The notes: generated from the sequence alone by a model not told the origin. A stretch of DNA of 64,000 nucleotides from Flavobacterium sp. 102 (GCF_003634615.1 NZ_RBKX01000001.1:372001-436000), one strand, 5' to 3'; numbered from the stretch's first letter, positions 44,621-55,692 are shown. A program made the numbers and translations.

Positions 44621-44992
44621 TTAGGCTTTCTTTGCTATTTTAATTAAAACAAAAACCAGAAAAGCAGTCATAGCTCCGCCAAAATTGGCCAGTACATCTA
44701 AACAATCGGCTTGTCTTGTTTTGGTAAAAGCGCCTTGCAAAAACTCGATTAAAATTCCGAAACAAAGAGAAGTCAAAACAACATAAAACAACATTCTTAA
44801 GGCAATATGATTTTGTTTCAACCAAAAGTAACAGCTCCAAAGTAACGTAAAAACCAAATGGAAAGTAAAGTGCCCATACTTGTCAGCGCCGGAAACTTTA
44901 ACCTTTGGCAAATCATTGAAATTAACCAAACAAAGTACCAATATTAAAAAAGTCCAGCCAATGGCCAGACTTAGTATTGTTTTTTTAAGCAC
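44621..44992 (-). CDS. VanZ-like family membrane protein
   Basis: 123 residues with four membrane helices and the family's pattern: [28 protein letters not shown], then [26 protein letters not shown] (the acidic and Asn-containing signature). VanZ-like proteins are named for teicoplanin resistance, but most family members have no such role; none is implied here. It overlaps gcvH by 8 bases. Confidence 0.88.
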   Translation of the reverse strand: MLKKTILSLAIGWTFLILVLCLVNFNDLPKVKVSGADKYGHFTFHLVFTLLWSCYFWLKQNHIALRMLFYVVLTSLCFGILIEFLQGAFTKTRQADCLDVLANFGGAMTAFLVFVLIKIAKKA

Positions 44993-45365
44993 CGATTAAG
45001 GCTTTATAATCTTCACTTGACAGCAAATCTCCGATTTCCTCTTGGTTACTGATTTTTAATTTTATCATCCAACCTTTTCCGTAAGGATCTGAATTTACAT
45101 GTTCAGGAGTTACTTCCAAGTCTTCGTTGAATTCGGTGATTTCTCCTGAAAGCGGTAAGAACAAATCAGAAACAGTTTTCACCGCTTCAACAGTTCCGAA
45201 CACTTCATCTTTGTCAAGAGTTTGGTCTAAAGTTTCTACTTCTACATAAACGATGTCGCCTAATTCTTTTTGGGCAAAATCGGTAATTCCTACTGTTGCT
45301 ACATCGCCATCAATCAAAACCCATTCGTGGTCTTTGGTATACTTTAAATTACTTGGTATATTCAT
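44985..45365 (-). CDS. gcvH: Glycine cleavage system H protein
   Basis: GcvH is the lipoylated carrier of the glycine cleavage complex. The 126-residue length is typical. The lipoyl-accepting Lys63 is in [11 protein letters not shown], after the KDHEWV opening. It lies downstream of sprA with 81 bases between. No other gcv genes are in the window. It is a housekeeping gene set in the T9SS stretch. Confidence 0.97.
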   Translation of the reverse strand: MNIPSNLKYTKDHEWVLIDGDVATVGITDFAQKELGDIVYVEVETLDQTLDKDEVFGTVEAVKTVSDLFLPLSGEITEFNEDLEVTPEHVNSDPYGKGWMIKLKISNQEEIGDLLSSEDYKALIGA

Positions 45366-45446
45366 TAGTTAGTTTGTTAAAAGTTGTGTTTTAAAATTTT
45401 CTCCAAAAGTATAATTTCTCTACAGATTATTAAAATCTTTAACTGA

Positions 45447-48400
45447 TTAATTTCCGAAATTATAACGCATCGTAAATCCGGTTCTGATGTTGGTCAACGG
45501 GAATGAGGTTGAAATCACCGGTTTAGAGAATGAATGATCATAGAAGAAAATCGCCGTTAGGTTTTTACTAAACGAATAATCCGCGGTTAATTTGGCTGAC
45601 CAAATATTTTGTCCACCACCTAATTGGTTGTTGTCATAATCTAAGTAACGAACAATCGTTTTGTTATTTCTATAGGAGAAATCCACTTTGACATTGATAT
45701 CGCTTTTAATAATACCGGTTGGATTGTCAGCCAATTGTGACGAGAAAATAACGTCTTTGAATCGGTAACCTAATCCTATGATGTATTCGTGTCCTTGTAC
45801 TTCGGTCAACAAATTGTTGTCAAAACTCATGGATAGACTTCGGTCTTTTTTCATTTCGGCCAAAATTTTGAAAGAGTTTTTCATTTCAAAATCAACCCTT
45901 ACCAAAGGATTGAATTGTTCCACCAAGTTGATGTTGGCGACAATTGTTTTGTTATGAAAATTACCGTAATCATTGTACTGACCGCCAGGATTTTGATCAT
46001 AATCAAAATTAGAACGGAAAGAGTTAATCGTATACGAAGCCCTATAAGCATGTTGGATAGAGAATCTTTTGAATCGGTCTTTGAAAAATTTATAGCGCAT
46101 CAAACCACTGTATTTCATGTTCCAGTTCGGAATAGGTATACTGCGGAAAATACCCAAAGAAACCCCATCAGCTGATGTACCGGTATAAGCCGCTAAGAAA
46201 GATGGAATCAAAACCGATTGGTTGTTTTTTCCAAATCCTATAGGATATCCTTGATTAGCAGTATAAAACGCATATTTTTCTGGTTCTAAAGTCTGATCAG
46301 GAATTGGATTGGCACTATCACCATATCGTCCCAAACCAATAGTGCCATTTTGTGCTGCTAATCTGTCTGCAATCATCAAACGATTATCTCTAAACTCATC
46401 AAACGCCGCTGAACCATTTTCATCGCTTTTACCAAATGAAGTCGCAATCATTACCGTTGAGATGGAGAAATTTCCAAAATTGTATGGTGAAAGTGAATTG
46501 TACATTCCGGTAGCTTCCGTAACATCATATTGTTCTGAATAATTATCAGCATAAGTTCTGTTGGCGGTCAAATCGATTTTAAAATCCGGGAACAAATCTA
46601 TATTAGCTGTCATTTCCAAGGTTTTGGTAATGGTTCGCGTATAGTTTTGGTTGAAATCAGGATAAACGGTTAACCAACCTCTTTTCGCCGCTTCGTATCG
46701 AACGTCATCTTGCGCTCCGAAAACAAATCCGAACGAAGGTTTAGCCGAACCAAAGAAACCTAAACTTGGTAAAAATCCGGGAAGCAGTGTTCCTTCATTT
46801 TGAACATAGTTAATTTGGACATTTTTCACACTAGTCAACACCCCTTTCAAGCCGTCTAAAAAGACATTGGTATTAGCCGCAGGTTGTGGTCTGGTGTTGG
46901 TAATTTTTTCTCCCGGTTTTGGCAACGCAGCCGGTTTTGCAGGAGCAGTTGCAGGTTTTTTACCCAATCCGATATATTTATAGAACGTCTCCATATTGAA
47001 TGCCGTATTCAATCGGTGCGAACCTGCATTTTGAATCGTATTTCCTAAGTCGTAATCTCTACCATCTAATGTAACTGATGACAATGCCAAAGAAGAACGC
47101 TGCCAACTGTAATCCCCGGTATAAGAATAAGTAGACTTCACAAAGGCTAAGAATGGCAATTTGTTCAGAGGCAAATCATAATTGAGTACAATTTGCTGGT
47201 TGTGTTGGTTTGGCGTTCCAATGTTCCAGAAATCTGTCCAAATCGTATAGCTGTTATCCGGAACGTTATTTTCATCCAAGTAAGAACGAACAATATTATG
47301 AGATGCCGCTGTAAAATTAATTTTTAACGATTTGGTCAAATTGTAGTTGAAACCATATTGGTAATTGAACATATAGTTTCTTCTAAATAAAGGCTCTATA
47401 GGAATTCCTTCCACATCAACTTGTCTAAACTGTTGTTTGTTGTATTGTCTGATAATATTAGAGCTAAAAGATATACTGGTCGGAAGATAATTCAAGTTGA
47501 AATCACTCAACATTTTCCAATAACTGCTTTTCTTGAAAAACTTGTTTTGCTTGAAAGGCTCGATCGTTTTTGGCTTGAACGCATAAGTATAATCAACCGA
47601 AGTAGTCACTTGTTGGTCGATGTAATTTTCGATTTCGTAATTGTGTTTTTCCACTTCATTATACGAATAAGAAAGCGTTAAATTCTCCGGATCATAAATG
47701 CGTTGTTTTTGTTCCGGTGCTCTTTCTTTTTTTACCCCAATAAAGTTGATGCTTGTTCTTTTGGTATAATCAATAGCGCGCGCTCTAATATTGTTTCTTT
47801 CCGCAGCATCAGTAGTATTACTGATCAATTGCTCTAATCTGATATCTTGATTAAACGGATCGTACTCCGGCGTGATAATTTCTTCTCCGATAGCATAATT
47901 GAATGGCAAATTAATTCCCCATTTTTTAGGCAATAATTTACCTAAGCTAAAGTTGGTTACAATATTATATTGTTGCACATCTTCTCTGCTTCTTTCGTTT
48001 GGTCCTTCTTCCAAAGCACCAAAACCAATCGTACTCATTCTACCCGTAGCAGAAAGAGTCGCAAAGTCGGCCATGTTGGTATCAACATTTAAAACAGCTG
48101 CCATTCCACCTTTATTGTTCATATCGGCAATACGCAATTCGTTGAACCAAACTTCTCCTCGAACTTCATCGGTATGATTGTTTTTAACCCCAATCATTAA
48201 AGTTCTTACCAAACCAAAGTTTGGATTTCCTTTTATTCCTAATTTTAATACATCATCATCATCCCCATTTGGTAACAGCGGATCATTATCAGGATAATAA
48301 ATACCTTCAGCATCTAAAGGCAATCCTGTGTTTCCTATCGTTCGCACTTTCATCTTGGTCAATAAGTTCATCGCCAAATTGATTTCGTTTACTTCCGGCC

Positions 48401-51400
48401 AAATAACATCTGCTAGGGTTGCTGTTGCAGGCGTCACTTTTAATGGAATTTCCACTTGGTAAAAGTTATTGGTAAAGTCATTTCCGAAACGAATAAACGC
48501 TACCATTTGATTGTCTAAAAGTGGTGAAGCATCCGTTGGTAAAGCTTCTGCGTGTAAAAACATTCTCAGTTTGTTGAACTGACGCATATCTACATTTACG
48601 TTTTTGAATACGGCTCTTGAATCACCCACTTCCAAACCATCTCCGGATACTCTCAACGACAACGATTGCTCATTTTGACTGATGACTTGTTGTCCACCAC
48701 TTGGCAATTCTTCACGAACAACGCCAGGAGGTGTTACATAAGGAATTGGCAATCTTGAAGCATTTTCCTGAATATTTACTGCTAAAACATCAAAGTTAGT
48801 ATCATCAGCAGCAGGATCATCTCCCGGTTGGAAGGTTTGTTCATATCTTCTCCATTCGCCACGAACTAAGTCTAAAGCTCCGAAACGCAACGTAACCGGT
48901 TCTGTAAATCCGGTCATGAACATTCTCATAAAACGGATAGAGCGGAAATCTGAAATGCTACCGACTGTAGTAGTAGGTTGGGCTACCGGAATTTTAAATT
49001 GGTACCAACGAGCAGTGGTTGTCGTTCCATTTGGCAAATCCTGCACCACTGTTTCTCTTACATCTGTAATAAAGTTTTGACCTACTTGCATGTTAGGCTG
49101 CATGTCAATTTTATACTCATAATAAGCGTTCACCGTATTCATGGTATTGTCACGGTTGATGTCTTCAACATCGGGAATGGTTGTTGAACCTCTATTGTTT
49201 TCAGACACTCCAACAGGTGAATTGCCTTCTACACCATTATATTTCTTGTAGCGTTGAAAAACCGTCGGACCGGTTGCATTTAAAAAGTATTGATAATTAT
49301 CCGCCGCCGGGTCATCTAAAGTAGAATAACCGCCTATGCCCGCTAAGTTTCTCTCCGCGTCATCGTTGATTCCGTCAAAACCAACATCCTGCGCCGCCCT
49401 ATTAGCACCATCCACATCAAAAGCATAAATAAGCGATTGAGATGAAGGAACTCTTCCCCAAACGGTTGTACTGGTTAGCGATTGAGAACTACTATTTGAA
49501 GGCAAACCGTTTTCATATTGTTTGCGTTCGTCTTTCAAAACATCTTCTGAGATTTCTCCTAAGTTGAAATACAATTGTCCTACGTTAGAAGGATTCGCTA
49601 CAGCAGAAGGATTCGTAGGGTCAAAATAAGGATCTAATACCCAAAACTGGATATACTCCACATTACTTTGTTCGAAATTGGTAGAATTAATTGCTCTTGT
49701 AATTCCACCGAAATTATCTTCAGGAGCTGAAAAACCTGATGGATTCAGTGCTTCCGGATTATAATTATACGGTCCTCTTTCTTGCGGATAATACGTTAAA
49801 TCTAAAGTGTTGATTACTGTGGTCTGGCCAATGTTAAGTTCCAAATTCGGAAACAACTCTCGGCTGAAGATTCTACGAGTACTATTTAAGGAAATTCCGT
49901 CCGGACCAATTTCTCCTGGTGTTTGCACATAAATAGTTGGGTCAATAGTGTACCAATTTAATTGAGCTCTTTTATGACCATAATCTAAACCGACTAAAGC
50001 GGAACCAAAATCAGGATAATCCACTCCTGCTTGCCATTTTGGAACACTGGATAAATTCCATGACAATGGAGAACGCATATCAATAGTGGTTTGAGAGCCT
50101 TCAAAATCATCTACATAAACGGTAGCTTCACCTTGAAACTGATCGGCTGTTGGCGTATCGGGTTGCAAAAAGGCAATTTCACCTCTAACGGATAAATTAG
50201 AAGGAACATCTGTATCAATATTTGGCAACTTGTTGGCTAAACGTGTTAAAAATGGGACTTCAGTAGAATAGTTGGCGTTAAAACCAAAAATGGTATTGTT
50301 TACCGACTCTTGTCCGTAATTTGATTTTTGGGTAAAGGGTCTTTCGGTCATTTTGATGAATGTACCACCTAACATCAACTTATCAGAAAATTTGTGCTCC
50401 ACATTTATCCCCATGAATCTTCTGGTTTGTTGCCCAAAAGTAGCATTGTTCTCCACCGAAACTTCAATTGGTGTACTAGAAGCTTGTAGCGAAGGATCTA
50501 AAATTTGAACTCTACCGGCTTGGTAATTCACACTATAGTCGATTCCTTCTTGCAGCAATCTTCCTCCGGCAGTAACTACCACCGAACCTCTTGGCACATT
50601 ATAGGCACCGATTGGAATTCCATCGCCACCGGCGGATTTAAATCTTCCTTTTAATTGGAACTTATTCTTTTCTGCATCTTGCAAAGCACCGGCTTGTGTA
50701 CTGGCATACATGCTTTTGAAAACATATTTTTGCTGATTCCCATTATAAGTACTTTCGGTATAATAATCTTCAGTTCCCAATTTTAATTTATCAAAAATTA
50801 ATTTACCAAAAGGTTCTACTGTAGTGAATATAATGCGTCCGTTTTGTTGGTCAATCGTTAGTCCCGGCAAGAAATCGAAGAAACCATCTCCTCCGGCTTG
50901 CGGGTCATTGTTGTAGTTCAATCGGTCTACATTAAATACTTTTATCAATGGTGTTTCGGCCACTAACATATCCGGATTGGTTGTTGGTGGGAAAGGAGTT
51001 CCCGGTACCGGCGATATATAGTTTATCGGTGACGGATCAGTATATAAAATATTTAACCTGAAATCTTCTTGTTGCAATTGAAAGGCGCCCGGAATTTGGT
51101 AGATGTTTTTCATCATCAAGTTCCAAATTGGTTTATCAACATTAGTCAAATTACTTTTCAGCATTTTCAAAATCAAACTTTGGGAAGACACGGTTTGATT
51201 TGCCGGATCGGTTTGATCTACTACAGTGGCATCAACACCATCTGTTCCAAATTCCCCTACTTGATAAACTTGATCCCCAATGGTATATTGGTAAGCTACT
51301 GCTAAAACTTCATCGTTAGCCAATCGTTGTTGCAAAGATACATATCCTAATTGCGGGTGAAAAGTAAACTCATTCGGCATCAACTTTCGGGCGTTTTCCA

Positions 51401-52733
51401 ACTTAGAATAATCTGTTCCTTCATCAACCACAACTAAGTTATTGAATCCTGCACTAGAAGTTACAATGTCACGAATGTTATTGTTTAACAAACCGGTTCC
51501 CGCACTAATTTGAGCCGGATCGTACTTGTTGTTGCTGTTATCCGATGGAATATCATCTGTCGGAACAGGCACTGTAAAGAAGTTATTGTTGATATCAGTT
51601 TGATTCAGTGCTACAATTTGGTCGTCATCAAAACCAGCCAATCTTGCTTCTCCTAAATCTTGAAGCGCGATGATATTTCTTAGGTTATTGTTGGTAGTAC
51701 TAACTCGGTTTTGTCTATTGGTTACCCAAACTTCAATACGGGTAATTTGAACTCGACTACTGATTAAAGGATAATCCACCAATGCGGCATCGTACTTATT
51801 TCTGAAATATTGCGACAAGAAAAAGTGTCTGTCCGCATCATAATCCAACCCAAAAATTTCGAAATCCTGAATGGTTCCGCCACCTTGAGCAGTAACCGAT
51901 CTCGTTTGGGACTTTTGCTCAGAGAAAACTCCGGTAATCGTAGTTTTACCAAATTGCAATTGGGCTTTGACCCCAAATAAACTTTGGGCACCGCGAATTA
52001 ATGAATTGGTCAACGGCATACTCACATTTCCGACTTCAATTTTCTGAATGATATCGTCTTCAGTCGGCGTGTATTCTAATTTGATTAAATTTTGAAAAGC
52101 AAAAGTCGATTCGGTGTCGTAATTGGCATTTACGTTTAAACGCGTTCCTACTTTTCCCATCAAACTCATGCTGATTCTTTGGTCGAAATCGAAGGTAGTT
52201 TGCGCTCTGTTTCTTGGTGACAGTGCCGGATTATCTTGTTTGGTGTAACGAACACCTAAATCCATTTCGACAGAACCGGTTGGTTTTACATCGATGGTAT
52301 TGCCGCCAAAAATCGTTTCAAAAAAGCCTGAATTGACATAATATCTTGGCAATAAATCTTTTTTATCCGCTTCGCTTCCCTCTTTTTTGCCGTCAATCGC
52401 ATCTGATTTCTTCTTAAAATACTCACGCATAGATTCGCGAAGCACTAATTCTTGGTATTCTTTTGGCGTTAAAATAAGTGGGTAATTGATATTAAATCCG
52501 TCAAACGTACTTGAATAAATATACCGATTGGTGATCGGATCGTACGTATAGGAATTGACAATACTCCTCGGATTTTTAATTTCAATTCTTCCGGTGTTGT
52601 ACCCTGTTGAATCTTGAGCAGGCGTTGGTACCGGCGTTACTTGAGAAAATGCATTTACTCCAATAAGCAAAATCGCTCCCAGAAGGATTTTTTTCAAGTT
52701 AAAGAATGATTTCGTTGCGTATATTGTTTCCAA
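45447..52733 (-). CDS. sprA: SprA (Sov), outer-membrane translocon of the type IX secretion system
   Basis: A 2428-residue protein with a signal peptide near the N-terminus (ILLGAILLIGVNAFSQ). SprA/Sov is the giant barrel through which T9SS cargo leaves the periplasm and is needed for gliding and secretion in F. johnsoniae. The end FTMRYNFGN and repeated barrel strands (RVQITRIEVWVTNRQN, FRLNILYTDPSPINYISP) fit. The start is a TTG at 52733, three bases after ruvA's stop, with another TTG at 52697 giving a cleaner signal (MKKILLGAIL). There is no ATG nearby. Same-strand gcvH and a vanZ-like gene follow. Large size and neighbours make this certain apart from the start. Confidence 0.95.
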   Translation of the reverse strand: METIYATKSFFNLKKILLGAILLIGVNAFSQVTPVPTPAQDSTGYNTGRIEIKNPRSIVNSYTYDPITNRYIYSSTFDGFNINYPLILTPKEYQELVLRESMREYFKKKSDAIDGKKEGSEADKKDLLPRYYVNSGFFETIFGGNTIDVKPTGSVEMDLGVRYTKQDNPALSPRNRAQTTFDFDQRISMSLMGKVGTRLNVNANYDTESTFAFQNLIKLEYTPTEDDIIQKIEVGNVSMPLTNSLIRGAQSLFGVKAQLQFGKTTITGVFSEQKSQTRSVTAQGGGTIQDFEIFGLDYDADRHFFLSQYFRNKYDAALVDYPLISSRVQITRIEVWVTNRQNRVSTTNNNLRNIIALQDLGEARLAGFDDDQIVALNQTDINNNFFTVPVPTDDIPSDNSNNKYDPAQISAGTGLLNNNIRDIVTSSAGFNNLVVVDEGTDYSKLENARKLMPNEFTFHPQLGYVSLQQRLANDEVLAVAYQYTIGDQVYQVGEFGTDGVDATVVDQTDPANQTVSSQSLILKMLKSNLTNVDKPIWNLMMKNIYQIPGAFQLQQEDFRLNILYTDPSPINYISPVPGTPFPPTTNPDMLVAETPLIKVFNVDRLNYNNDPQAGGDGFFDFLPGLTIDQQNGRIIFTTVEPFGKLIFDKLKLGTEDYYTESTYNGNQQKYVFKSMYASTQAGALQDAEKNKFQLKGRFKSAGGDGIPIGAYNVPRGSVVVTAGGRLLQEGIDYSVNYQAGRVQILDPSLQASSTPIEVSVENNATFGQQTRRFMGINVEHKFSDKLMLGGTFIKMTERPFTQKSNYGQESVNNTIFGFNANYSTEVPFLTRLANKLPNIDTDVPSNLSVRGEIAFLQPDTPTADQFQGEATVYVDDFEGSQTTIDMRSPLSWNLSSVPKWQAGVDYPDFGSALVGLDYGHKRAQLNWYTIDPTIYVQTPGEIGPDGISLNSTRRIFSRELFPNLELNIGQTTVINTLDLTYYPQERGPYNYNPEALNPSGFSAPEDNFGGITRAINSTNFEQSNVEYIQFWVLDPYFDPTNPSAVANPSNVGQLYFNLGEISEDVLKDERKQYENGLPSNSSSQSLTSTTVWGRVPSSQSLIYAFDVDGANRAAQDVGFDGINDDAERNLAGIGGYSTLDDPAADNYQYFLNATGPTVFQRYKKYNGVEGNSPVGVSENNRGSTTIPDVEDINRDNTMNTVNAYYEYKIDMQPNMQVGQNFITDVRETVVQDLPNGTTTTARWYQFKIPVAQPTTTVGSISDFRSIRFMRMFMTGFTEPVTLRFGALDLVRGEWRRYEQTFQPGDDPAADDTNFDVLAVNIQENASRLPIPYVTPPGVVREELPSGGQQVISQNEQSLSLRVSGDGLEVGDSRAVFKNVNVDMRQFNKLRMFLHAEALPTDASPLLDNQMVAFIRFGNDFTNNFYQVEIPLKVTPATATLADVIWPEVNEINLAMNLLTKMKVRTIGNTGLPLDAEGIYYPDNDPLLPNGDDDDVLKLGIKGNPNFGLVRTLMIGVKNNHTDEVRGEVWFNELRIADMNNKGGMAAVLNVDTNMADFATLSATGRMSTIGFGALEEGPNERSREDVQQYNIVTNFSLGKLLPKKWGINLPFNYAIGEEIITPEYDPFNQDIRLEQLISNTTDAAERNNIRARAIDYTKRTSINFIGVKKERAPEQKQRIYDPENLTLSYSYNEVEKHNYEIENYIDQQVTTSVDYTYAFKPKTIEPFKQNKFFKKSSYWKMLSDFNLNYLPTSISFSSNIIRQYNKQQFRQVDVEGIPIEPLFRRNYMFNYQYGFNYNLTKSLKINFTAASHNIVRSYLDENNVPDNSYTIWTDFWNIGTPNQHNQQIVLNYDLPLNKLPFLAFVKSTYSYTGDYSWQRSSLALSSVTLDGRDYDLGNTIQNAGSHRLNTAFNMETFYKYIGLGKKPATAPAKPAALPKPGEKITNTRPQPAANTNVFLDGLKGVLTSVKNVQINYVQNEGTLLPGFLPSLGFFGSAKPSFGFVFGAQDDVRYEAAKRGWLTVYPDFNQNYTRTITKTLEMTANIDLFPDFKIDLTANRTYADNYSEQYDVTEATGMYNSLSPYNFGNFSISTVMIATSFGKSDENGSAAFDEFRDNRLMIADRLAAQNGTIGLGRYGDSANPIPDQTLEPEKYAFYTANQGYPIGFGKNNQSVLIPSFLAAYTGTSADGVSLGIFRSIPIPNWNMKYSGLMRYKFFKDRFKRFSIQHAYRASYTINSFRSNFDYDQNPGGQYNDYGNFHNKTIVANINLVEQFNPLVRVDFEMKNSFKILAEMKKDRSLSMSFDNNLLTEVQGHEYIIGLGYRFKDVIFSSQLADNPTGIIKSDINVKVDFSYRNNKTIVRYLDYDNNQLGGGQNIWSAKLTADYSFSKNLTAIFFYDHSFSKPVISTSFPLTNIRTGFTMRYNFGN

Positions 52734-52736
52734 GAA

Positions 52737-53318
52737 TTATAAATTTTTTAATGCTTGTTTGATTATCGTTTCTACTGTGGCTTCAGGATTTTCTTTGATG
52801 ATTTTATCCACCACTTTTTCTGCATTTTTCCTAACATAACCCAAAACCTCCAAAGCAGATAACGACTCTTCTCTGTTAATATTGTGTTGTGATACTGAAA
52901 TTTCGTCTAAGTTGTAGATTTTTAACACTTTTTCTTTTAAATCCAAGATAACTCTTTGGGCTGTTTTGCTTCCAATTCCCTTGATGGATTGTATTGTTCC
53001 GACGTCACCACTTCCTATGGCCTGTATAATTTGTTTTGGGTCTAATGATGACAACATTGTTCTGGCAATACTGGCTCCAATTCCCGATACGGACAACAAT
53101 AATTTAAAGAGTTCTCTTTCAGATTTTTCGACAAAACCAAACAAAGAATGAGCATCTTCTTTGATTTGCAGATGGGTAAATAATTTGATGAAATCGGTAT
53201 TGGGAAGTAATGAAAAAGTATGCAAAGAAATATTAACATGATAACCCACTCCATTGCAGTCGATTACGACTTCTGTTGGTGTTTTTTCTACTAATTTCCC
53301 TTGAATATGTGCAATCAT
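52737..53318 (-). CDS. ruvA: Holliday junction branch migration protein RuvA
   Basis: RuvA binds four-way junctions and loads RuvB. The 193-residue protein has the N-terminal OB domain (MIAHIQGKLVEKTPTEVVID), the helix-hairpin-helix motifs LLSVSGIGASIARTML and SIKGIGSKTAQRVILDLK, and the small C-terminal domain ending QALKNL. It sits directly upstream of sprA, not next to ruvB, which is 3.4 kb away on the same strand. A -7 element lies just before it. Confidence 0.96.
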   Translation of the reverse strand: MIAHIQGKLVEKTPTEVVIDCNGVGYHVNISLHTFSLLPNTDFIKLFTHLQIKEDAHSLFGFVEKSERELFKLLLSVSGIGASIARTMLSSLDPKQIIQAIGSGDVGTIQSIKGIGSKTAQRVILDLKEKVLKIYNLDEISVSQHNINREESLSALEVLGYVRKNAEKVVDKIIKENPEATVETIIKQALKNL

Positions 53319-53336
53319 TTTAATTAAAATCTATTC

Positions 53337-53344
53337 CAAATATA
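53337..53344 (-). promoter_or_regulatory. Probable -7 element of the ruvA-sprA operon
   Basis: On the minus strand TATATTTG lies 18 bases before the ruvA ATG at 53318. The upstream TTG is not at good spacing. Confidence 0.5.
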
Positions 53345-53400
53345 ACAAAATTCTTCAACTGACATCATCTCTTAGCAATATCTGAACAATATTACAAAAT

Positions 53401-55692
53401 CTATTTAGACGTCATCTTTTTTCTCTTCTCTTTTTCTTGCGCATCAACTACTGACACAGCCACCATATTGACCATTTCTTCTACGCTGGCGCCTAATTGG
53501 AAAATGTGTACGGCTTTTTCCATACCTAACATAATTGGTCCGATAGAATCTACTTTGTACAACTCTTTCAAAAGTTTGTAATTGATATTTGCTGCTTCCA
53601 AATTTGGGAATACCAAAGTATTGACTTTTTTACCTGCCAATTTAGAGAAAGGAAATTTATTTTTCAACATTTCAGGATTCAGCGCAAAGTCGGTTTGGAT
53701 TTCTCCATCCACAACTAAATCAGGATAATACTTATGCAAATAAGCTACTGCTTCTCTAACTTTGGTAGCACTTTCATAGGATGACGAACCAAAATTCGAA
53801 AACGAAACCATCGCAATTACCGGTTCCATTCCGAACATTCTAACGGTTTTTGCCGTCATCAATGCAATTTTAGCTAATTCATCTGCTGTAGGATTTGGAT
53901 TGATTGCCGTGTCTGACAAAAACATCGGTCCACGATTGGTCATCATCATATTAGTTGTGGCAATCAAGGTAATTCCCGGTGCTTTCCCAATTAATTGCAT
54001 CAAAGGTTTCACCGTTGACGGATAACTTCTTGAATAACCCGAAACCATCGCATCAGCATCGCCTTCATTAACCATCATAGCGGCAAAATAATTACGCTCG
54101 CGCATCCATTTTTGGGCATCCAATAATGAAATCCCACGACGTTGCCTTGACTGCCAAAAGATGTCGGCATACTTCATTCTGCGTTGGTCTTCTTCTTTGG
54201 TTTTAGGATCAAAAATAGGCACTTCGGCATCGAAACCTAATTCTTCTTTAAGTTCTAAAATCAATTCTTTGTTTCCTAATAAAATGGGATGAGCGATACC
54301 TTCTTCGTAAGCAATTTGGGCTGCTTTCAATACGTCTAAATGATCTGCTTCCGCAAAAACTACGCGTTTTGGATCGGTCTTGGCTCTATTGGTCAACAAA
54401 CGAACCATTTTATTATCGGAACCTAAACGTTCTAACAATTCTTCTTCATATTTTTCCCAATCCGTAATCGGATGCAACGCCACACCTGAATTCATGGCGG
54501 CTTTGGCCACAGCCGGCGCTACTTGTGTGATTAGTCTCGGGTCAAATGGTTTTGGAATGATATACTCTTTTCCAAAATTCAAACGGGTTTCGCCATAAGC
54601 GATATTTACTTGTTCAGGCACGGGTTCTTTTGCCAAATCAGCTAAAGCATGAACCGCCGCCATTTTCATTTCTTCATTAATTTTCGTCGCTCTAACATCT
54701 AAAGCGCCACGAAAAATATAAGGAAAACCCAATACGTTATTCACCTGATTAGGATGATCGGAACGACCGGTTGCCATGATGATATCTTTTCGTGTGGCAA
54801 CGGCCAAATCGTAGTCAATCTCCGGAATCGGATTGGCCATAGCGAATACAATTGGATTTTTGGCCATGCCCAAAAGCATTTCCGCTGACATGATATTTCC
54901 GGCTGATAATCCGAGGAAAACATCGGCACCAACTAAAGCTTCCGCCAAAGTCGTTCCTGCTTTTCCATGTGCGTATCTTTTTTGCAAATCGGACAAATCA
55001 CTGCGCTCTGAAGAAAGCACACCGTCTTTATCGAACATGATAATATTTTCAGCTTTTACGCCTAATAAAATATACAAATTGGCACAAGCCAAAGCCGCAG
55101 AACCGGCTCCGGAAACTACGATTTTAACTTCGGTAGTTTTCTTTTTGGCAATTTCTAAAGCATTCAACAACGCGGCTGACGAGATAATTGCCGTTCCGTG
55201 TTGGTCATCATGCATTACGGGAATATTCAATTCTTCGACCAAACGTCTTTCGATTTCGAATGACTCCGGCGCTTTGATGTCTTCTAAGTTGATTCCACCG
55301 AAAGTTGGCGCAATATTTTTAACGGTTTCGATAAACGCATCGATGTCTTTAGTTCCGACTTCGATGTCGAAAACATCAATTCCGGCAAAAATCTTAAAGA
55401 GCAAAGCTTTTCCTTCCATTACAGGTTTTGAAGCTTCGGGACCGATATCTCCTAATCCTAAAACGGCAGTTCCATTGGTGATTACGGCTACTAAATTTCC
55501 TTTGGCGGTATATTTATAAACGTTGTTAACGTCTTTGGCAATTTCTAAACAAGGTTCAGCAACACCCGGAGAATAGGCGAGAGACAAGTCTCTTTGCGTC
55601 GCATATTTTTTGGTCGGCACTACTTGGATTTTCCCTGGCGTAGGTTTGGCGTGGTATAAAAGTGCTTCTCTTCGCTTACTGTATTTATTCAT
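53401..55692 (-). CDS. maeB: NADP-dependent malic enzyme, phosphotransacetylase-fused form
   Basis: Oxidatively decarboxylates malate to pyruvate with NADP. The 763-residue protein has the N-terminal malic enzyme core (LSLAYSPGVAEPC, HDDQHGTAIISSAALLNAL, GAGSAALA) and a C-terminal phosphotransacetylase-like domain from about residue 430 (RVVFAEADHLDVLKAAQ, MMMTNRGPMFLSDTAINPNPTA). Such MaeB fusions are standard; the second domain is thought to be regulatory. A TACCTTTG element (55717-55724) stands 25 bases before the ATG. Confidence 0.95.
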   Translation of the reverse strand: MNKYSKRREALLYHAKPTPGKIQVVPTKKYATQRDLSLAYSPGVAEPCLEIAKDVNNVYKYTAKGNLVAVITNGTAVLGLGDIGPEASKPVMEGKALLFKIFAGIDVFDIEVGTKDIDAFIETVKNIAPTFGGINLEDIKAPESFEIERRLVEELNIPVMHDDQHGTAIISSAALLNALEIAKKKTTEVKIVVSGAGSAALACANLYILLGVKAENIIMFDKDGVLSSERSDLSDLQKRYAHGKAGTTLAEALVGADVFLGLSAGNIMSAEMLLGMAKNPIVFAMANPIPEIDYDLAVATRKDIIMATGRSDHPNQVNNVLGFPYIFRGALDVRATKINEEMKMAAVHALADLAKEPVPEQVNIAYGETRLNFGKEYIIPKPFDPRLITQVAPAVAKAAMNSGVALHPITDWEKYEEELLERLGSDNKMVRLLTNRAKTDPKRVVFAEADHLDVLKAAQIAYEEGIAHPILLGNKELILELKEELGFDAEVPIFDPKTKEEDQRRMKYADIFWQSRQRRGISLLDAQKWMRERNYFAAMMVNEGDADAMVSGYSRSYPSTVKPLMQLIGKAPGITLIATTNMMMTNRGPMFLSDTAINPNPTADELAKIALMTAKTVRMFGMEPVIAMVSFSNFGSSSYESATKVREAVAYLHKYYPDLVVDGEIQTDFALNPEMLKNKFPFSKLAGKKVNTLVFPNLEAANINYKLLKELYKVDSIGPIMLGMEKAVHIFQLGASVEEMVNMVAVSVVDAQEKEKRKKMTSK

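Noticed and set aside
44621..44992. VanZ-like gene as an antibiotic-resistance gene
   Set aside because: Most VanZ-like proteins have no role in glycopeptide resistance, and there are no other van genes.
54833..55519. 228-codon frame opposite the malic enzyme
   Set aside because: Antisense to a strongly conserved enzyme; no domain, no promoter.
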